DNA of 48,783 nucleotides, taken from assembly GCA_902537235.1 (NCBI GenBank), contig CACBAO010000012.1, positions 1 through 48,783 on the forward strand, in the 5' to 3' direction. The notes under the pieces were generated by a model. It had not been told where the DNA came from. It saw only the letters and a list, made by a program, of their open reading frames with translations, and ran no database searches. How positions within the stretch are numbered: the first letter of the stretch is position 1; each line of letters opens with the position of its first letter. Positions 1 through 8,481 of the stretch are shown in pieces. Made by a program: the position numbers and the translations under genes. This stretch comes from an uncultured Alphaproteobacteria bacterium. Lineage in GTDB: Bacteria > Pseudomonadota > Alphaproteobacteria > Rhodobacterales > Rhodobacteraceae.

Positions 1-354
1 GTAATTAACAAAGACGATGGTTCGGGTGAAGCAGCAGCTTTTGCAGAGACAGTAAAAATACCTATTCTTGCAAGTATACCTCAAGATGATGACCTGAGAA
101 AGAAGTCCGCTAATTATCACATTGTTGGAACAGAAGAGTCACAGTGGGGAGACCTGTTTGCTGAACTAGGAACCAATACAGCTGAGGCCCCACCACTTAG
201 ACCAAAGCCACTTGACCAAGATGGCCTTCTCAATTTGTTTGCAGCTAGTGAGACAGGAGCTGACTTTGTGTTGCAACCAGCTACCGATGCCGACATGAGA
301 GGAAAATTTGCCAAACCCAAAGAGTCGTTAGAAGTCGTTTATGACGAAGTGTAA
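1..354 (+). CDS. bchX: Chlorophyllide a oxidoreductase iron protein, C-terminal part
   Basis: This is the last 117 codons of BchX, open at the left edge in frame 1 and ending with TAA at 352-354. BchX is the ATP-dependent [4Fe-4S] reductase that passes electrons to BchY-BchZ to reduce ring B of chlorophyllide a. The P-loop and cluster cysteines lie outside the window. What is visible is the family's C-terminal tail: a start like VINKDDGSGEAAAF, then KSANYHIVGTEESQWGDLF and the terminal SLEVVYDEV. These are near identical, from memory, to Rhodobacter BchX. bchY starts 18 bp downstream, so it is the upstream gene of a bchXYZ-puf transcript. The fragment has no start codon here because the gene is cut by the window edge. 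Confidence 0.93.
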   Translation, partial: VINKDDGSGEAAAFAETVKIPILASIPQDDDLRKKSANYHIVGTEESQWGDLFAELGTNTAEAPPLRPKPLDQDGLLNLFAASETGADFVLQPATDADMRGKFAKPKESLEVVYDEV

Positions 355-372
355 AGAGAAAAATTAAGAAGA

Positions 373-1950
373 ATGAGCACAAAGAGAGAAATAAAATATG
401 ATGCAGCGGACGACGTTAAGTTGAATGATGAGGTTAATGTTGATTTAGAAGACAAATATTTTGCGGGCGTAGGCACCACATCTGATGGCCTTTGTGGGTC
501 CTCATCTCTTAAGGGTAGTGCAGAAAGAGGCGCCAACAAAGAGCTTATACAAAATATGCGAAAAGATTACCCCATGGGTCCTCATGATAAGCCACAAAGC
601 ATGTGCCCTGCTTTTGGATCTTTAAGAGTTGGTCTGAGAATGAAGCGAGTGGCAACTGTATTGTCAGGCTCTGCATGCTGTGTCTATGGGTTAACCTTTG
701 TGTCACATTTTTATGGAGCCCGAAGATCTGTCGGTTATGTACCTTTTTCCTCTGAGACCCTTGTAACAGGAAAACTATATGAAGACATCTTAGAGTCTGC
801 GCATGAAATGGCTGATCCCGAAAGGTTTGATGCTGTTGTTTTCACAAATCTCTGTGTTCCTAGCGCTTCTGGGGTCCCTTTGAGACTTCTTCCAAAAGAA
901 ATTAACGGGGTTAGGATAATTGGTATTGATGTGCCTGGTTTTGGTATTCCCACGCACGCAGAGGCAAAAGATGTCTTGGCTGGTGCGTTACTGAATTATG
1001 CAAAAAACGAAATCGAGTCTGGGCCAGTAGCTGCTCCAGCTTCAAAGAAATCAGATAGACCAACCGTTACACTGTTGGGAGAAATGTTTCCGGCAGATCC
1101 CATGAATATCGGGGCAATTTTGGAGCCGCTAGGGCTAGCCGCGGGACAGGTTGTACCTTGCAGAGAATGGCGGGAATTGTATGCAGCGCTTGATTGCGGA
1201 GCCGTTGCAGCTATCCATCCCTTTTATACCGCTGCTGTAAGAGAGTTTGAAGACGCTGGTAAGCCAATTATTGGATCGGCCCCAGTGGGTGTTGAAGGTA
1301 CTAATTCTTGGATTGATAGTGTAGGTGATACTTTTAACATTGCGAAAAAGATCATTAGGGAAGCAAAACAGAAGATTCTGCCGCAAATACAAAAATCTCT
1401 TGATGACAAAAAAATTAATAACAAAATTACGTTATCGGGCTATGAGGGTTCGGAACTTATAGTAGCAAGAACGCTAATAGAGGCGGGCGCTGAAGTCCCT
1501 TATGTAGGAACTGCCTGTCCCAAGACTAAATGGTCTACTGAAGACAAAGATTGGTTGGAGAGTAGAGGCGTTTTTGTGAAATTTAGGGCAAGTTTGGAGG
1601 ATGATATCTCAGCGGTGAAGAGCGTTAATCCTGATTTGGCTATTGGAACTACTCCGGTAGTGCAAAAAGCTAAAGAGTTAGGTATTCCCTCTCTTTATTA
1701 CACAAATTTAATTTCAGCTAGGCCGATAATGGGTGTTGCTGGTGCAGGGAGTCTAGCCGAAGTAATATTGCAGGCTATAAGCAATGGTTCAAGAATGGAA
1801 AAAATGAAGAGTTTCTTTGAGGGTGTCGGGGAAGGTGATACCGCAGGAGTTTGGGAGGGTGAGCCAAACCTTAACCCCCAGTTCCGAGCCCATCAGGCAA
1901 AGAAAATAGAGAAAAGAAAGATCGCCGCAAAGGCAGAGGAGATGATTTAG
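373..1950 (+). CDS. bchY: Chlorophyllide a oxidoreductase subunit BchY
   Basis: BchY forms the catalytic heterotetramer with BchZ that reduces ring B of chlorophyllide a, the step separating bacteriochlorophyll from chlorophyll synthesis. The protein is 525 residues. Cysteines 78 (SMCPAFGS), 103 (SACCVYG) and 161 (NLCVPSASG) have the spacing of the known BchY ligands of the shared [4Fe-4S] cluster (25 and 58 residues apart). The N-terminus is about 16 residues longer than I recall for other BchY proteins and is acidic and poorly conserved. The start at 373 is chosen because it is the first ATG after bchX and has an AAGAAG ribosome site. The stop overlaps the bchZ start by one base, which suggests translational coupling. 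Confidence 0.95.
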   Translation: MSTKREIKYDAADDVKLNDEVNVDLEDKYFAGVGTTSDGLCGSSSLKGSAERGANKELIQNMRKDYPMGPHDKPQSMCPAFGSLRVGLRMKRVATVLSGSACCVYGLTFVSHFYGARRSVGYVPFSSETLVTGKLYEDILESAHEMADPERFDAVVFTNLCVPSASGVPLRLLPKEINGVRIIGIDVPGFGIPTHAEAKDVLAGALLNYAKNEIESGPVAAPASKKSDRPTVTLLGEMFPADPMNIGAILEPLGLAAGQVVPCREWRELYAALDCGAVAAIHPFYTAAVREFEDAGKPIIGSAPVGVEGTNSWIDSVGDTFNIAKKIIREAKQKILPQIQKSLDDKKINNKITLSGYEGSELIVARTLIEAGAEVPYVGTACPKTKWSTEDKDWLESRGVFVKFRASLEDDISAVKSVNPDLAIGTTPVVQKAKELGIPSLYYTNLISARPIMGVAGAGSLAEVILQAISNGSRMEKMKSFFEGVGEGDTAGVWEGEPNLNPQFRAHQAKKIEKRKIAAKAEEMI

Positions 1951-3431
1951 TGTTAATTCAGGATCACGATAGAGCGGGAGGATATTGGGGGTCAGTTTAT
2001 GCTTTTTGTGGCGTAAAAGGCCTTCAAGTTGTTGTAGACGGACCAGTAGGGTGTGAAAACCTACCCGTAACATCAGTTCTTCACTACACAGATGCTTTGC
2101 CACCACACGAGTTACCAATTGTGGTCACTGGATTAGGCGAGGAGGAGCTAGGACGAGAAGGAACAGAAGGAGCTATGAAACGCGCCTGGGATACCTTAGA
2201 TCCTGTATTGCCGGCTGTTGTTGTAACGGGGTCAATTGCAGAAATGATAGGAGGAGGTGTGACACCTCAAGGCACAAATATTCAAAGGTTCTTACCTAGG
2301 ACGATCGATGAAGACCAATGGCAGGCTGCAGATAGATCTATGACATGGCTTTTTACTAACTTTGGAATGACAAAAGGCAGAATGCCGAAAGAAGCAAAAA
2401 GGGAGGAAAATTCTAAACCCAGGGTAAATATTTTGGGCCCTATGTACGGCACTTTTAACATGCCTTCCGATTTAGCAGAAATTAGACGACTTGTAGAAGG
2501 CATTGGCGCAGAAGTAAATATGGTTATGCCAATGGGTGCGCATATAGCAGAGATGTCGAAGCTTGTGAATGCTGATGCAAATATTGTAATGTATAGAGAG
2601 TTTGGTCGAGGTTTAGCTGAGCTATTGGGTAAGCCTTATTTGCAGGCCCCAATTGGTATTGATAGTACAACTAAATTCTTAAGGAAATTGGGAGAGATAC
2701 TGAATATTGATGTTGAAGGCTTCATCGAAAAAGAGAAGCATTCAACCATTAAACCTGTATGGGATCTTTGGCGATCTGTGACACAGGATTTTTTTGCGAC
2801 GGCCAGTTTCGGAATCGTCGCAAATGAAACATATACAAGAGGTATAAGAAACTTTTTGGAGAATGAATTAGGTCTTCCCTGTAAATTTGCGGTGGCAAGA
2901 GTTGCTGGGAAGAAGACCGATAATGAAAAAATTAGAAAACTCATAAAGCAAACTAGACCTCTAGTATTGATGGGATCCATAAATGAAAAAATGTATCTTG
3001 CGGAGGTAGGCCAAGGCTTTGGGCCAAAAGCATCATTTATTCCTGCTAGTTTTCCGGGAGCAGCAATTAGACGCGCTGTAGGCACGCCGATGATGGGTTA
3101 CTCAGGTTCAACTTATTTATTGCAAGAAATTTGTAATGGATTATTTGATGCGCTCTTTCACATATTGCCTCTTGGATCTGATTTGGACAAAACAGATGCG
3201 ACATTAACTAAATTGAGAAAAGAGCTACCGTGGGATCAGGAAGCTAAAGATATTTTGGAAGGAATTGTGGCCAAGCATTCACCGCTAACTAGAATCTCTG
3301 CTACTAAAACGCTTCGGGATCAAGCCGAAAAAATAGCGCTTGAAAACGGAGAGAAGAAAGTAGCGAAAGAGATTTTAAAAATGCTTAATCCAGAGGATGA
3401 AGAAGTTAACAAAAGTAACAAGGTTGCATAA
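1950..3431 (+). CDS. bchZ: Chlorophyllide a oxidoreductase subunit BchZ
   Basis: Partner of BchY in chlorophyllide a oxidoreductase, 493 residues. The start is GTG at 1950, whose G is the last base of the bchY TAG stop. This start gives the family's conserved N-terminus ([14 protein letters not shown]). Cys35 in [10 protein letters not shown] is the expected fourth ligand of the [4Fe-4S] cluster shared with BchY. The C-terminus holds the protochlorophyllide-reductase-like domain seen in this family ([19 protein letters not shown] region), followed by a charged tail. pufQ begins 12 bp downstream. In Rhodobacter the puf promoter lies inside bchZ. I could not identify a convincing promoter or PpsR box there. 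Confidence 0.95.
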   Translation: MLIQDHDRAGGYWGSVYAFCGVKGLQVVVDGPVGCENLPVTSVLHYTDALPPHELPIVVTGLGEEELGREGTEGAMKRAWDTLDPVLPAVVVTGSIAEMIGGGVTPQGTNIQRFLPRTIDEDQWQAADRSMTWLFTNFGMTKGRMPKEAKREENSKPRVNILGPMYGTFNMPSDLAEIRRLVEGIGAEVNMVMPMGAHIAEMSKLVNADANIVMYREFGRGLAELLGKPYLQAPIGIDSTTKFLRKLGEILNIDVEGFIEKEKHSTIKPVWDLWRSVTQDFFATASFGIVANETYTRGIRNFLENELGLPCKFAVARVAGKKTDNEKIRKLIKQTRPLVLMGSINEKMYLAEVGQGFGPKASFIPASFPGAAIRRAVGTPMMGYSGSTYLLQEICNGLFDALFHILPLGSDLDKTDATLTKLRKELPWDQEAKDILEGIVAKHSPLTRISATKTLRDQAEKIALENGEKKVAKEILKMLNPEDEEVNKSNKVA

Positions 3432-3443
3432 GGAGGGACTGCG

Positions 3444-3629
3444 ATGAGAAGAACAAGAAAAAAGCCAATTTGGGAGTATCGAATTTATTTCACAGTAATT
3501 TTTATATTTTCATTACCAGGGGCATTGCTTACCTGCATGAAAAGTCTAGTAAAAGGAAAAATTGAAAAAGATATGTTTAGTAAGGCATGGGCAAATGCCA
3601 AAACAATTACGCCCATGATTTTTTCATGA
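3444..3629 (+). CDS. pufQ: PufQ, bacteriochlorophyll-related small membrane protein
   Basis: A 61-residue protein with a basic N-terminus (MRRTRKKPIWEY), one membrane segment at about residues 14-32, and the PufQ-type ending FSKAWANAKTITPMIF, which resembles AFARAWREAGEITPEIF of Rhodobacter PufQ (recalled). PufQ is required for normal bacteriochlorophyll and LH1/reaction-centre levels and was proposed to act as a carrier or membrane factor for pigment intermediates. Its exact role is unsettled. A strong AGGAGG ribosome site at 3431-3436 supports the start. Position between bchZ and pufB matches the Rhodobacter order. It is shorter than the roughly 74-residue Rhodobacter homologue. Confidence 0.82.
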   Translation: MRRTRKKPIWEYRIYFTVIFIFSLPGALLTCMKSLVKGKIEKDMFSKAWANAKTITPMIFS

Positions 3630-3726
3630 GGGTTTTAAAGAATTCTTACCGTCTTTTGGCGGAAGGATCGTTGCTAGCACATAAGGTGCTTGCAGCGCAA
3701 CAGTCACTTAATCCGGAGGATGTATA

Positions 3727-3885
3727 ATGGCTGGAAATAATGACCTGTCTTTATCAGGTTTAACAGATGAACAGGCGCAAGAATTACATAGCGTTTATAT
3801 GAGTGGACTATGGACATTTACAATAATGTGCATATTAGCTCACATTGCGACATGGATCTGGCGTCCTTGGTTCTATTTCGGTTGA
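3727..3885 (+). CDS. pufB: LH1 antenna beta polypeptide
   Basis: A 52-residue light-harvesting 1 beta chain. His39 in the motif [12 protein letters not shown] is the bacteriochlorophyll a ligand. His21 (ELHSVYM) is the conserved second histidine of the N-terminal domain. Trp48 sits nine residues after the ligand, where LH1 beta tryptophan hydrogen-bonds pigment. One membrane helix spans roughly residues 25-45. The start is ATG at 3727, preceded by GGAGGA. The stop (TGA 3883-3885) runs straight into the pufA ribosome site. Together with PufA it forms the antenna ring around the reaction centre. Confidence 0.95.
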   Translation: MAGNNDLSLSGLTDEQAQELHSVYMSGLWTFTIMCILAHIATWIWRPWFYFG

Positions 3886-3895
3886 GGAGAAAGAA

Positions 3896-4054
3896 ATGAG
3901 TCACTTTTATAAAATATGGCTGATATTTGATCCTAGACGAGTGTTTGTCGCACAAGGCGTCTTTCTCTTCTTGCTAGCAGCAATGATTCATTTAGTGTTG
4001 CTCAGCACCGATCACTTCAATTGGTTTGAGGCCGCAGCAAGAGCAGCTGGCTAA
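3896..4054 (+). CDS. pufA: LH1 antenna alpha polypeptide
   Basis: A 52-residue light-harvesting 1 alpha chain, starting [15 protein letters not shown], the canonical LH1 alpha N-terminus. His32 in AAMIHLVLL is the bacteriochlorophyll ligand. Trp43 (FNWFE) lies eleven residues later, as in Rhodobacter. The reading frame is open further upstream to 3845, but that would overlap pufB. The ATG at 3896 with GAGGAGA at 3884-3890 is clearly the start. The chain ends about six residues shorter than the Rhodobacter protein, with an alanine-rich tail. Tandem hairpins follow before pufL. Confidence 0.95.
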   Translation: MSHFYKIWLIFDPRRVFVAQGVFLFLLAAMIHLVLLSTDHFNWFEAAARAAG

Positions 4055-4067
4055 AAACCTACGAGTC

Positions 4068-4111
4068 GCTGTGGGCGAGAACCAGTCCCCCCTTAGGATC
4101 TCGCCCGTGGC
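4068..4111 (+). other. pufA-pufL intercistronic hairpin 1
   Basis: The arms GGGCGAGA (4073-4080) and TCTCGCCC (4099-4106) form a perfect 8-bp GC-rich stem with an 18-nt loop containing a C-run. Weaker G-U pairs and two terminal G-C pairs could extend it to 4068/4111. It sits directly after pufA. In Rhodobacter, hairpins here protect the pufBA part of the mRNA from 3' decay, so that LH1 is made in excess over the reaction centre. I infer the same role. There is no U-tract, so it is not a classical terminator. Confidence 0.75.
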
Positions 4112-4117
4112 ATTCTG

Positions 4118-4138
4118 GCTGACTATTTGTCAGTCAGC
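4118..4138 (+). other. pufA-pufL intercistronic hairpin 2
   Basis: A second perfect stem lies just after the first: GCTGACT (4118-4124) pairs with AGTCAGC (4132-4138) around a 7-nt loop. It lies 27 bases upstream of the pufL start and just upstream of its ribosome site. Two stacked hairpins between pufA and pufL suggest a 3' boundary that stabilises the processed pufBA message. The stem may also influence access to the pufL ribosome site at 4153-4158. Confidence 0.65.
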
Positions 4139-4164
4139 AGAGTAATTTGAATGGAGGTCATGGA

Positions 4165-5013
4165 ATGGCATTACTCAGTTTTGAAAAAAAGTATCGTGTT
4201 CCAGGCGGTACTCTTATAGGTCGGGACTTATTTGACTTTTGGGTCGGGCCGTTTTATGTGGGCTTTTTTGGAGTCTCGACTATTTTCTTTGCTGCCCTTG
4301 GTAGCATTATGATTTTTTGGGGCGCTGCTCAGCAGGGAGTTTGGAACCCCTGGTTAATAAGCATAGAGCCACCGCCTCTAGAATATGGATTAAAAATGGC
4401 TCCCATGAACGATGGTGGTTTATGGCAAGTGATAACTTTGTGCGCCATTGGAGCGTTTGGTAGCTGGATGTTAAGACAGGTTGAAATCACTAGAAAGCTA
4501 GGAATGGATTACCATATTCCCTTTGCTTTTTCTTTTGCAATCTTCGCTTATGTTTCTTTGGTAGTCATTAGACCTGTTTTAATGGGTGCCTGGGCGCATG
4601 GATTTCCATATGGTATATTTTCCCATTTGGACTGGGTGTCTTACACCGGGTATCAATATGGTAATTTCCATTACAATCCAATCCATATGCTCGCAATTGC
4701 GTGTTTCTTCACAACTACTATGTTGCTTGCATTACACGGTTCATTAATTTTGTCGGCTGCTAACCCTGAAAAAGGAGAGGATGCAAAAACACCTGACCAT
4801 GAAGATACGTACTTCAGAGATTTTATTGGCTACTCTATTGGTACATTGGGGATTCATAGAATTGGATTATTCGTTGCCCTCAGTGCCGGCTGGTGGTCTG
4901 GAATTTGTATCATTATATCTGGACCTTCGTGGTTAATGCCAGATGGTGAAAGCTGGATTGAATGGTGGGATTGGTGGCCAAATTTCTTCACATTCGCAAG
5001 TATAGGAGGTTAA
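4165..5013 (+). CDS. pufL: Photosynthetic reaction centre L subunit
   Basis: A 282-residue L subunit of the type II reaction centre, with five membrane helices. Numbering without the initial Met matches Rhodobacter sphaeroides exactly: His153, His173, His190 and His230 (pigment and iron ligands), His168, and the QB-site residues Glu212, Asp213 and Ser223 are all present. The position equivalent to Glu L104, which hydrogen-bonds the active-branch bacteriopheophytin, is Gln here ([10 protein letters not shown]). An in-frame TTG lies at 4147, but the ATG at 4165 with GGAGGT at 4153-4158 gives the canonical [15 protein letters not shown] start. pufM starts one base after the stop codon. Confidence 0.97.
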   Translation: MALLSFEKKYRVPGGTLIGRDLFDFWVGPFYVGFFGVSTIFFAALGSIMIFWGAAQQGVWNPWLISIEPPPLEYGLKMAPMNDGGLWQVITLCAIGAFGSWMLRQVEITRKLGMDYHIPFAFSFAIFAYVSLVVIRPVLMGAWAHGFPYGIFSHLDWVSYTGYQYGNFHYNPIHMLAIACFFTTTMLLALHGSLILSAANPEKGEDAKTPDHEDTYFRDFIGYSIGTLGIHRIGLFVALSAGWWSGICIIISGPSWLMPDGESWIEWWDWWPNFFTFASIGG

Positions 5014-5014
5014 G

Positions 5015-5962
5015 ATGGCAGAGTACCATAATATTTTAACACAGGTTCAGGTTCGCGGCCCGGCAGAAATGGGTCTTGACGAAAGAGGAATAGTGGCAAA
5101 AGAGAGAGGTGTCGAGCCACGATTTTCCTCATTACTGGGGTATATTGGAAATGCCCAGCTGGGCCCGATTCATCTGGGCATGTTTGGAACGATAGCGTTG
5201 TTCTTGGGAACGGCGTGGTTCTTTCTGACAGGAGTAGGCATGCTCCAATCAGTTGATTGGTCATGGCAAGCCTTATGGAGGGATTTATGGTGGATTTCTC
5301 TTGATCCTCCTGGTGAGGAATATGGCCTTGGCTTTCCACCCATTTGGGAGGGCGGATTGTACTTAATTGCAAGTACTTGTCTCTTAATAGCGGTTTTAAG
5401 TTGGTGGATTAGATCATATCTGCGGGCCAATGAATTGGGAATGGGAAAACATGTTTGTTGGGCTTTTGCTGCAGCAATATGGCTATTTCTCGTAATTGGT
5501 CTTTTTAGACCCGTGGCTATGGGCACTTGGTCGGAAATGGTTCCTTATGGGATTTTTCCACATCTAGATTGGACAAATTACCTTTCTTTAAATCATGGCA
5601 ATTTATTCTATAATCCCTTTCACGCGCTGAGTATCGTCTTTCTATATGGCTCTGCTCTACTTTTCGCAATGCATGGAGCAACGATATTAGCTACCTCTAG
5701 AATGGGAGGAGACAGGGAACTGGAACAAATTTATGATCGTGGCACCGCCTCAGAGCGTGCAGCTCTGTTCTGGAGATGGACCATGGGCTTTAATGCTTCT
5801 ATGGAAGGAATTCATAGATGGGCTTGGTGGTTCGCAATTCTTTGTCCTATCACCGGTGGTATAGGCATATTACTAACTGGAACGGTTGTCGACGACTGGT
5901 TTAGTTGGGCAGTTCTTCATGGTTTTGCTGTCGAAGGTGGCTTGTATAACGGGCCCAGTTAG
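5015..5962 (+). CDS. pufM: Photosynthetic reaction centre M subunit
   Basis: A 315-residue M subunit, co-linear with Rhodobacter M up to the last few residues. His182, His202, His219, Glu234 and His266 (pigment and iron ligands), Tyr210, Thr222 and Trp252 (QA site) are conserved in mature numbering. Thr261 is Ser here ([11 protein letters not shown]). The C-terminus extends about seven residues beyond Rhodobacter M. The start ATG at 5015 follows the pufL TAA by one base, with GGAGGT at 5005-5010. No pufC cytochrome or pufX follows: only 66 bp separate this stop from dxs. Electron donation to the special pair is therefore likely by a soluble or membrane-anchored cytochrome encoded elsewhere. 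Confidence 0.97.
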   Translation: MAEYHNILTQVQVRGPAEMGLDERGIVAKERGVEPRFSSLLGYIGNAQLGPIHLGMFGTIALFLGTAWFFLTGVGMLQSVDWSWQALWRDLWWISLDPPGEEYGLGFPPIWEGGLYLIASTCLLIAVLSWWIRSYLRANELGMGKHVCWAFAAAIWLFLVIGLFRPVAMGTWSEMVPYGIFPHLDWTNYLSLNHGNLFYNPFHALSIVFLYGSALLFAMHGATILATSRMGGDRELEQIYDRGTASERAALFWRWTMGFNASMEGIHRWAWWFAILCPITGGIGILLTGTVVDDWFSWAVLHGFAVEGGLYNGPS

Positions 5963-5974
5963 ATTATTCTAAAA

Positions 5975-6004
5975 TCACGTGGGGGAAATATTTCCTCCAC
6001 GTGA
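5975..6004 (+). other. Long inverted repeat after pufM
   Basis: A 30-base inverted repeat follows pufM by 12 bp. The left arm TCACGTGGGGGAAA pairs with the right arm TTTCCTCCACGTGA with a single G-T wobble, and the two arms are separated by only TA. A real hairpin would have 11-12 pairs with a small loop. It is followed by AAAAATAAG, not by a run of T, so it looks like an mRNA 3'-end stabiliser or a weak terminator rather than a standard intrinsic terminator. The arms contain CACGTG, a palindrome in their own right. Confidence 0.7.
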
Positions 6005-6028
6005 AAAATAAGTTAACAATTCTTAATT

Positions 6029-7951
6029 ATGAAACCTACACTTCTTGATAAAATAAATTACCCTGCTGATCTTCGGCATCTTTCAGATTTAGATCTCAAA
6101 AAACTTGCTATAGAATTGCGCAATGAAACAATTAGAGCGGTTTCTGAGACAGGAGGACATTTAGGATCGAGCCTAGGCGTTGTAGAGTTAACAGTTGCAA
6201 TACATTCAGTATTTAATACACCGCACGATAAGTTGATATGGGATGTTGGACATCAATGTTATCCACATAAAATAATTACTGGTCGCAGAGAAAAAATGAG
6301 TTCTCTTAGACAAGAGGGAGGACTGTCAGGTTTCACAAAGAGAAGTGAAAGTGATTATGATCCCTTCGGAGCAGCGCATTCATCTACGTCGATATCTGCA
6401 GGCTTAGGATTTACGGTAGCTAGAGATATGGGAATGGCTACGGGAGATGCTGTTGCAGTTATTGGTGATGGATCTATAAGTGCTGGAATGGCTTACGAAG
6501 CACTCAATAATGCGGGGGCTGAAGGGAGAAGATTTTTTGTTATCTTGAATGACAATGAAATGTCTATCGCCCCACCGGTCGGCGCTATGTCGAAATATTT
6601 ATCCAGCCTATATGCAAACCAACAATTTTATACTCTTAAGGAATTAGCAGAGAATTTTGCGAAGTCACTACCAGGGCCACTAAGAGAAGGGGCAAAACGT
6701 GCTAGAGGTTTGATAACAGGACTAGCTGGTGGAACGGGAAATACTTTTTTCGAAGACTTGGGTTTTTCATATGTCGGTCCAATAGATGGACATGATTTAG
6801 ACCAACTACTACCAGTTTTAAGAACAGTCAAAACCAGATCTGAGGGACCAGTTCTAATACATTGTGTTACAAAAAAAGGAGCTGGGTATGCACCAGCAGA
6901 AACGTCTGCGGATAAATATCATGGTGTGTCGAAATTTGATGTTGCATCGGGAAAGCAGCACAAAGGCAAATCAAACGCTCCATCATACACATCAATCTTT
7001 GGTCAAACACTTGTAAAAGAAGCAGCTCTTGACGAAAAGATTGTTGCTGTTACGGCAGCAATGCCCTCAGGAACAGGATTAAATATTTTTCAAGATAGTT
7101 TCCCTGGTAGAACTTTTGATGTTGGAATCGCAGAACAACACGCTGTCACTTTCTGTGCCGGTATGGCAGCTGGAGGTTTGAAACCCTTCTGCGCAATATA
7201 TTCAACTTTTCTCCAAAGAGGATATGATCAGATTGTTCATGATGTGGCTCTCCAAAAATTGCCAGTAAGATTTGCAATTGATAGAGCTGGGTTGGTTGGT
7301 GCTGATGGAGCTACTCATGCAGGTTCTTTTGACGTAGCTTACCTTTCTAATTTGCCAGGTTTTGTAGTAATGGCAGCATCAGACGAGTTAGAGCTAATGC
7401 ATATGATCAGAACATCAGCAGAGTATAATGAGGGTCCCATATCATTTAGGTATCCAAGAGGTGAAGGGATAGGTGTAGAACTTCCTGAAAGAGGTGAAGT
7501 TCTTGAGCTAGGGAAAGGAAGAATTTGTAAAGAGGGCAATAGGGTTGCAATATTAAGTTTTGGAGCACATCTCAAAGAAGCACTAGACGCGTCCGAGGAG
7601 TTGGAACAGTTAGGCATTTCAGTGACTGTTGCAGATGCTAGATTTGCTAAACCATTAGATGTAGATTTAATAAAAGTGCTTTCAGAAAACCATGAGTTGT
7701 TAATTACCCTAGAAGAGGGATCCATTGGTGGGTTCGGATCTCATGTGGTTGACTGGCTACTCAAAAATAACATGATAAATAGCAATCTAAAGGTTAGAAG
7801 TTTATTTTTACCGGATAAATTTATAGATCAAGCTTCACCAAACGTAATGTATAAGGAAGCAGGACTCGACGTCACAGGAATTACAGCAACAATTCTTGGT
7901 GTTTTGGGTATAGCTGATATACGAAGCAATAAAATTAAGATTATAAAATAA
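6029..7951 (+). CDS. dxs: 1-Deoxy-D-xylulose-5-phosphate synthase
   Basis: DXS condenses pyruvate and glyceraldehyde 3-phosphate to DXP using thiamine diphosphate, the first step of the MEP isoprenoid pathway. It is 640 residues, a normal length. The thiamine-binding motif runs from GDG (146-148) to NDN (174-176). GGHLGSSLG at 42-50 and the transketolase pyrimidine domain with DVGIAEQHA and [10 protein letters not shown] are present. It follows pufM in the same direction and converges on idi, as in Rhodobacter, where a dxs gene sits beside the puf operon. Placement suggests that precursor supply for the phytyl tail and carotenoids is tied to pigment synthesis. Whether another dxs copy exists in the genome is unknown. 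Confidence 0.96.
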   Translation: MKPTLLDKINYPADLRHLSDLDLKKLAIELRNETIRAVSETGGHLGSSLGVVELTVAIHSVFNTPHDKLIWDVGHQCYPHKIITGRREKMSSLRQEGGLSGFTKRSESDYDPFGAAHSSTSISAGLGFTVARDMGMATGDAVAVIGDGSISAGMAYEALNNAGAEGRRFFVILNDNEMSIAPPVGAMSKYLSSLYANQQFYTLKELAENFAKSLPGPLREGAKRARGLITGLAGGTGNTFFEDLGFSYVGPIDGHDLDQLLPVLRTVKTRSEGPVLIHCVTKKGAGYAPAETSADKYHGVSKFDVASGKQHKGKSNAPSYTSIFGQTLVKEAALDEKIVAVTAAMPSGTGLNIFQDSFPGRTFDVGIAEQHAVTFCAGMAAGGLKPFCAIYSTFLQRGYDQIVHDVALQKLPVRFAIDRAGLVGADGATHAGSFDVAYLSNLPGFVVMAASDELELMHMIRTSAEYNEGPISFRYPRGEGIGVELPERGEVLELGKGRICKEGNRVAILSFGAHLKEALDASEELEQLGISVTVADARFAKPLDVDLIKVLSENHELLITLEEGSIGGFGSHVVDWLLKNNMINSNLKVRSLFLPDKFIDQASPNVMYKEAGLDVTGITATILGVLGIADIRSNKIKIIK

Positions 7952-7956
7952 GCTGG

Positions 7957-8481
7957 TCAGTTTATAATTTGATCGAAATGATCTTGGACGTATATCCTCA
8001 ACCAAGGTGTAAACTTATTAGGCGATAGTGATATTTCTTCTTTTAACCTGTCAAAACAAATCCACCTTACCTCTGCTACTTCATCGTTATTAAGAAGTAT
8101 TTTTAAATTATCTTTTTCTTTTATTGAGCCAACAAAGACATCAACATTCTCATTTTCGATTAAGCCATTGCCAACATCGGCTTTATAGTCAATTTTGTTT
8201 TTATACACTAATTCCGGCACCTCTATTCCCAACTCTTCTTTTAGTCTTCTGTGAGCGCATTCCTTGGGATCTTCTGACCACAGGGGGTGTGTGCAGCAAG
8301 TATTAGCCCATAAACCTGGCGTATGGTATTTCATTGATGCTCTTTTTTGAATAAGTACATTATTATCTGAAATTAAAAATACCGAGACCGCTTTATGCCT
8401 TAGACCTTTTTTATGAACTTCCAGCTTTTCCAATGGTTTTAGGACCCCTTGATCCCATGCAGGAATAAAATTAATATTCAT
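7957..8481 (-). CDS. idi: Isopentenyl-diphosphate delta-isomerase, type 1
   Basis: A 174-residue NUDIX-fold isomerase converting IPP to DMAPP. The catalytic cysteine region NTCCTHPLW (residues 60-68) and the NUDIX helix ECAHRRLKEELGIEV (74-88) are visible. The start ATG at 8481 overlaps the bchP stop by four bases, so it is the last gene of the ppaA-ppsR-bchG-bch2-bchP-idi run. It ends five bases from the dxs stop, on the opposite strand. With BchP and BchG beside it, it probably supplies the geranylgeranyl donor for bacteriochlorophyll. Confidence 0.94.
   Translation of the reverse strand: MNINFIPAWDQGVLKPLEKLEVHKKGLRHKAVSVFLISDNNVLIQKRASMKYHTPGLWANTCCTHPLWSEDPKECAHRRLKEELGIEVPELVYKNKIDYKADVGNGLIENENVDVFVGSIKEKDNLKILLNNDEVAEVRWICFDRLKEEISLSPNKFTPWLRIYVQDHFDQIIN

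Noticed and set aside
3676-3690. AGCAC-ATAAG-GTGCT hairpin between pufQ and pufB
   Set aside because: Only five pairs; it may be real, because Rhodobacter has structure here, but it is too short to support.
4147-4164. Upstream TTG start for pufL
   Set aside because: The ATG at 4165 has a strong ribosome site and gives the canonical PufL N-terminus; the TTG would place the ribosome site inside the coding region.
5963-6028. Possible pufX or pufC remnant after pufM
   Set aside because: The 66-bp gap holds only the inverted repeat and the dxs leader, with no coding potential.
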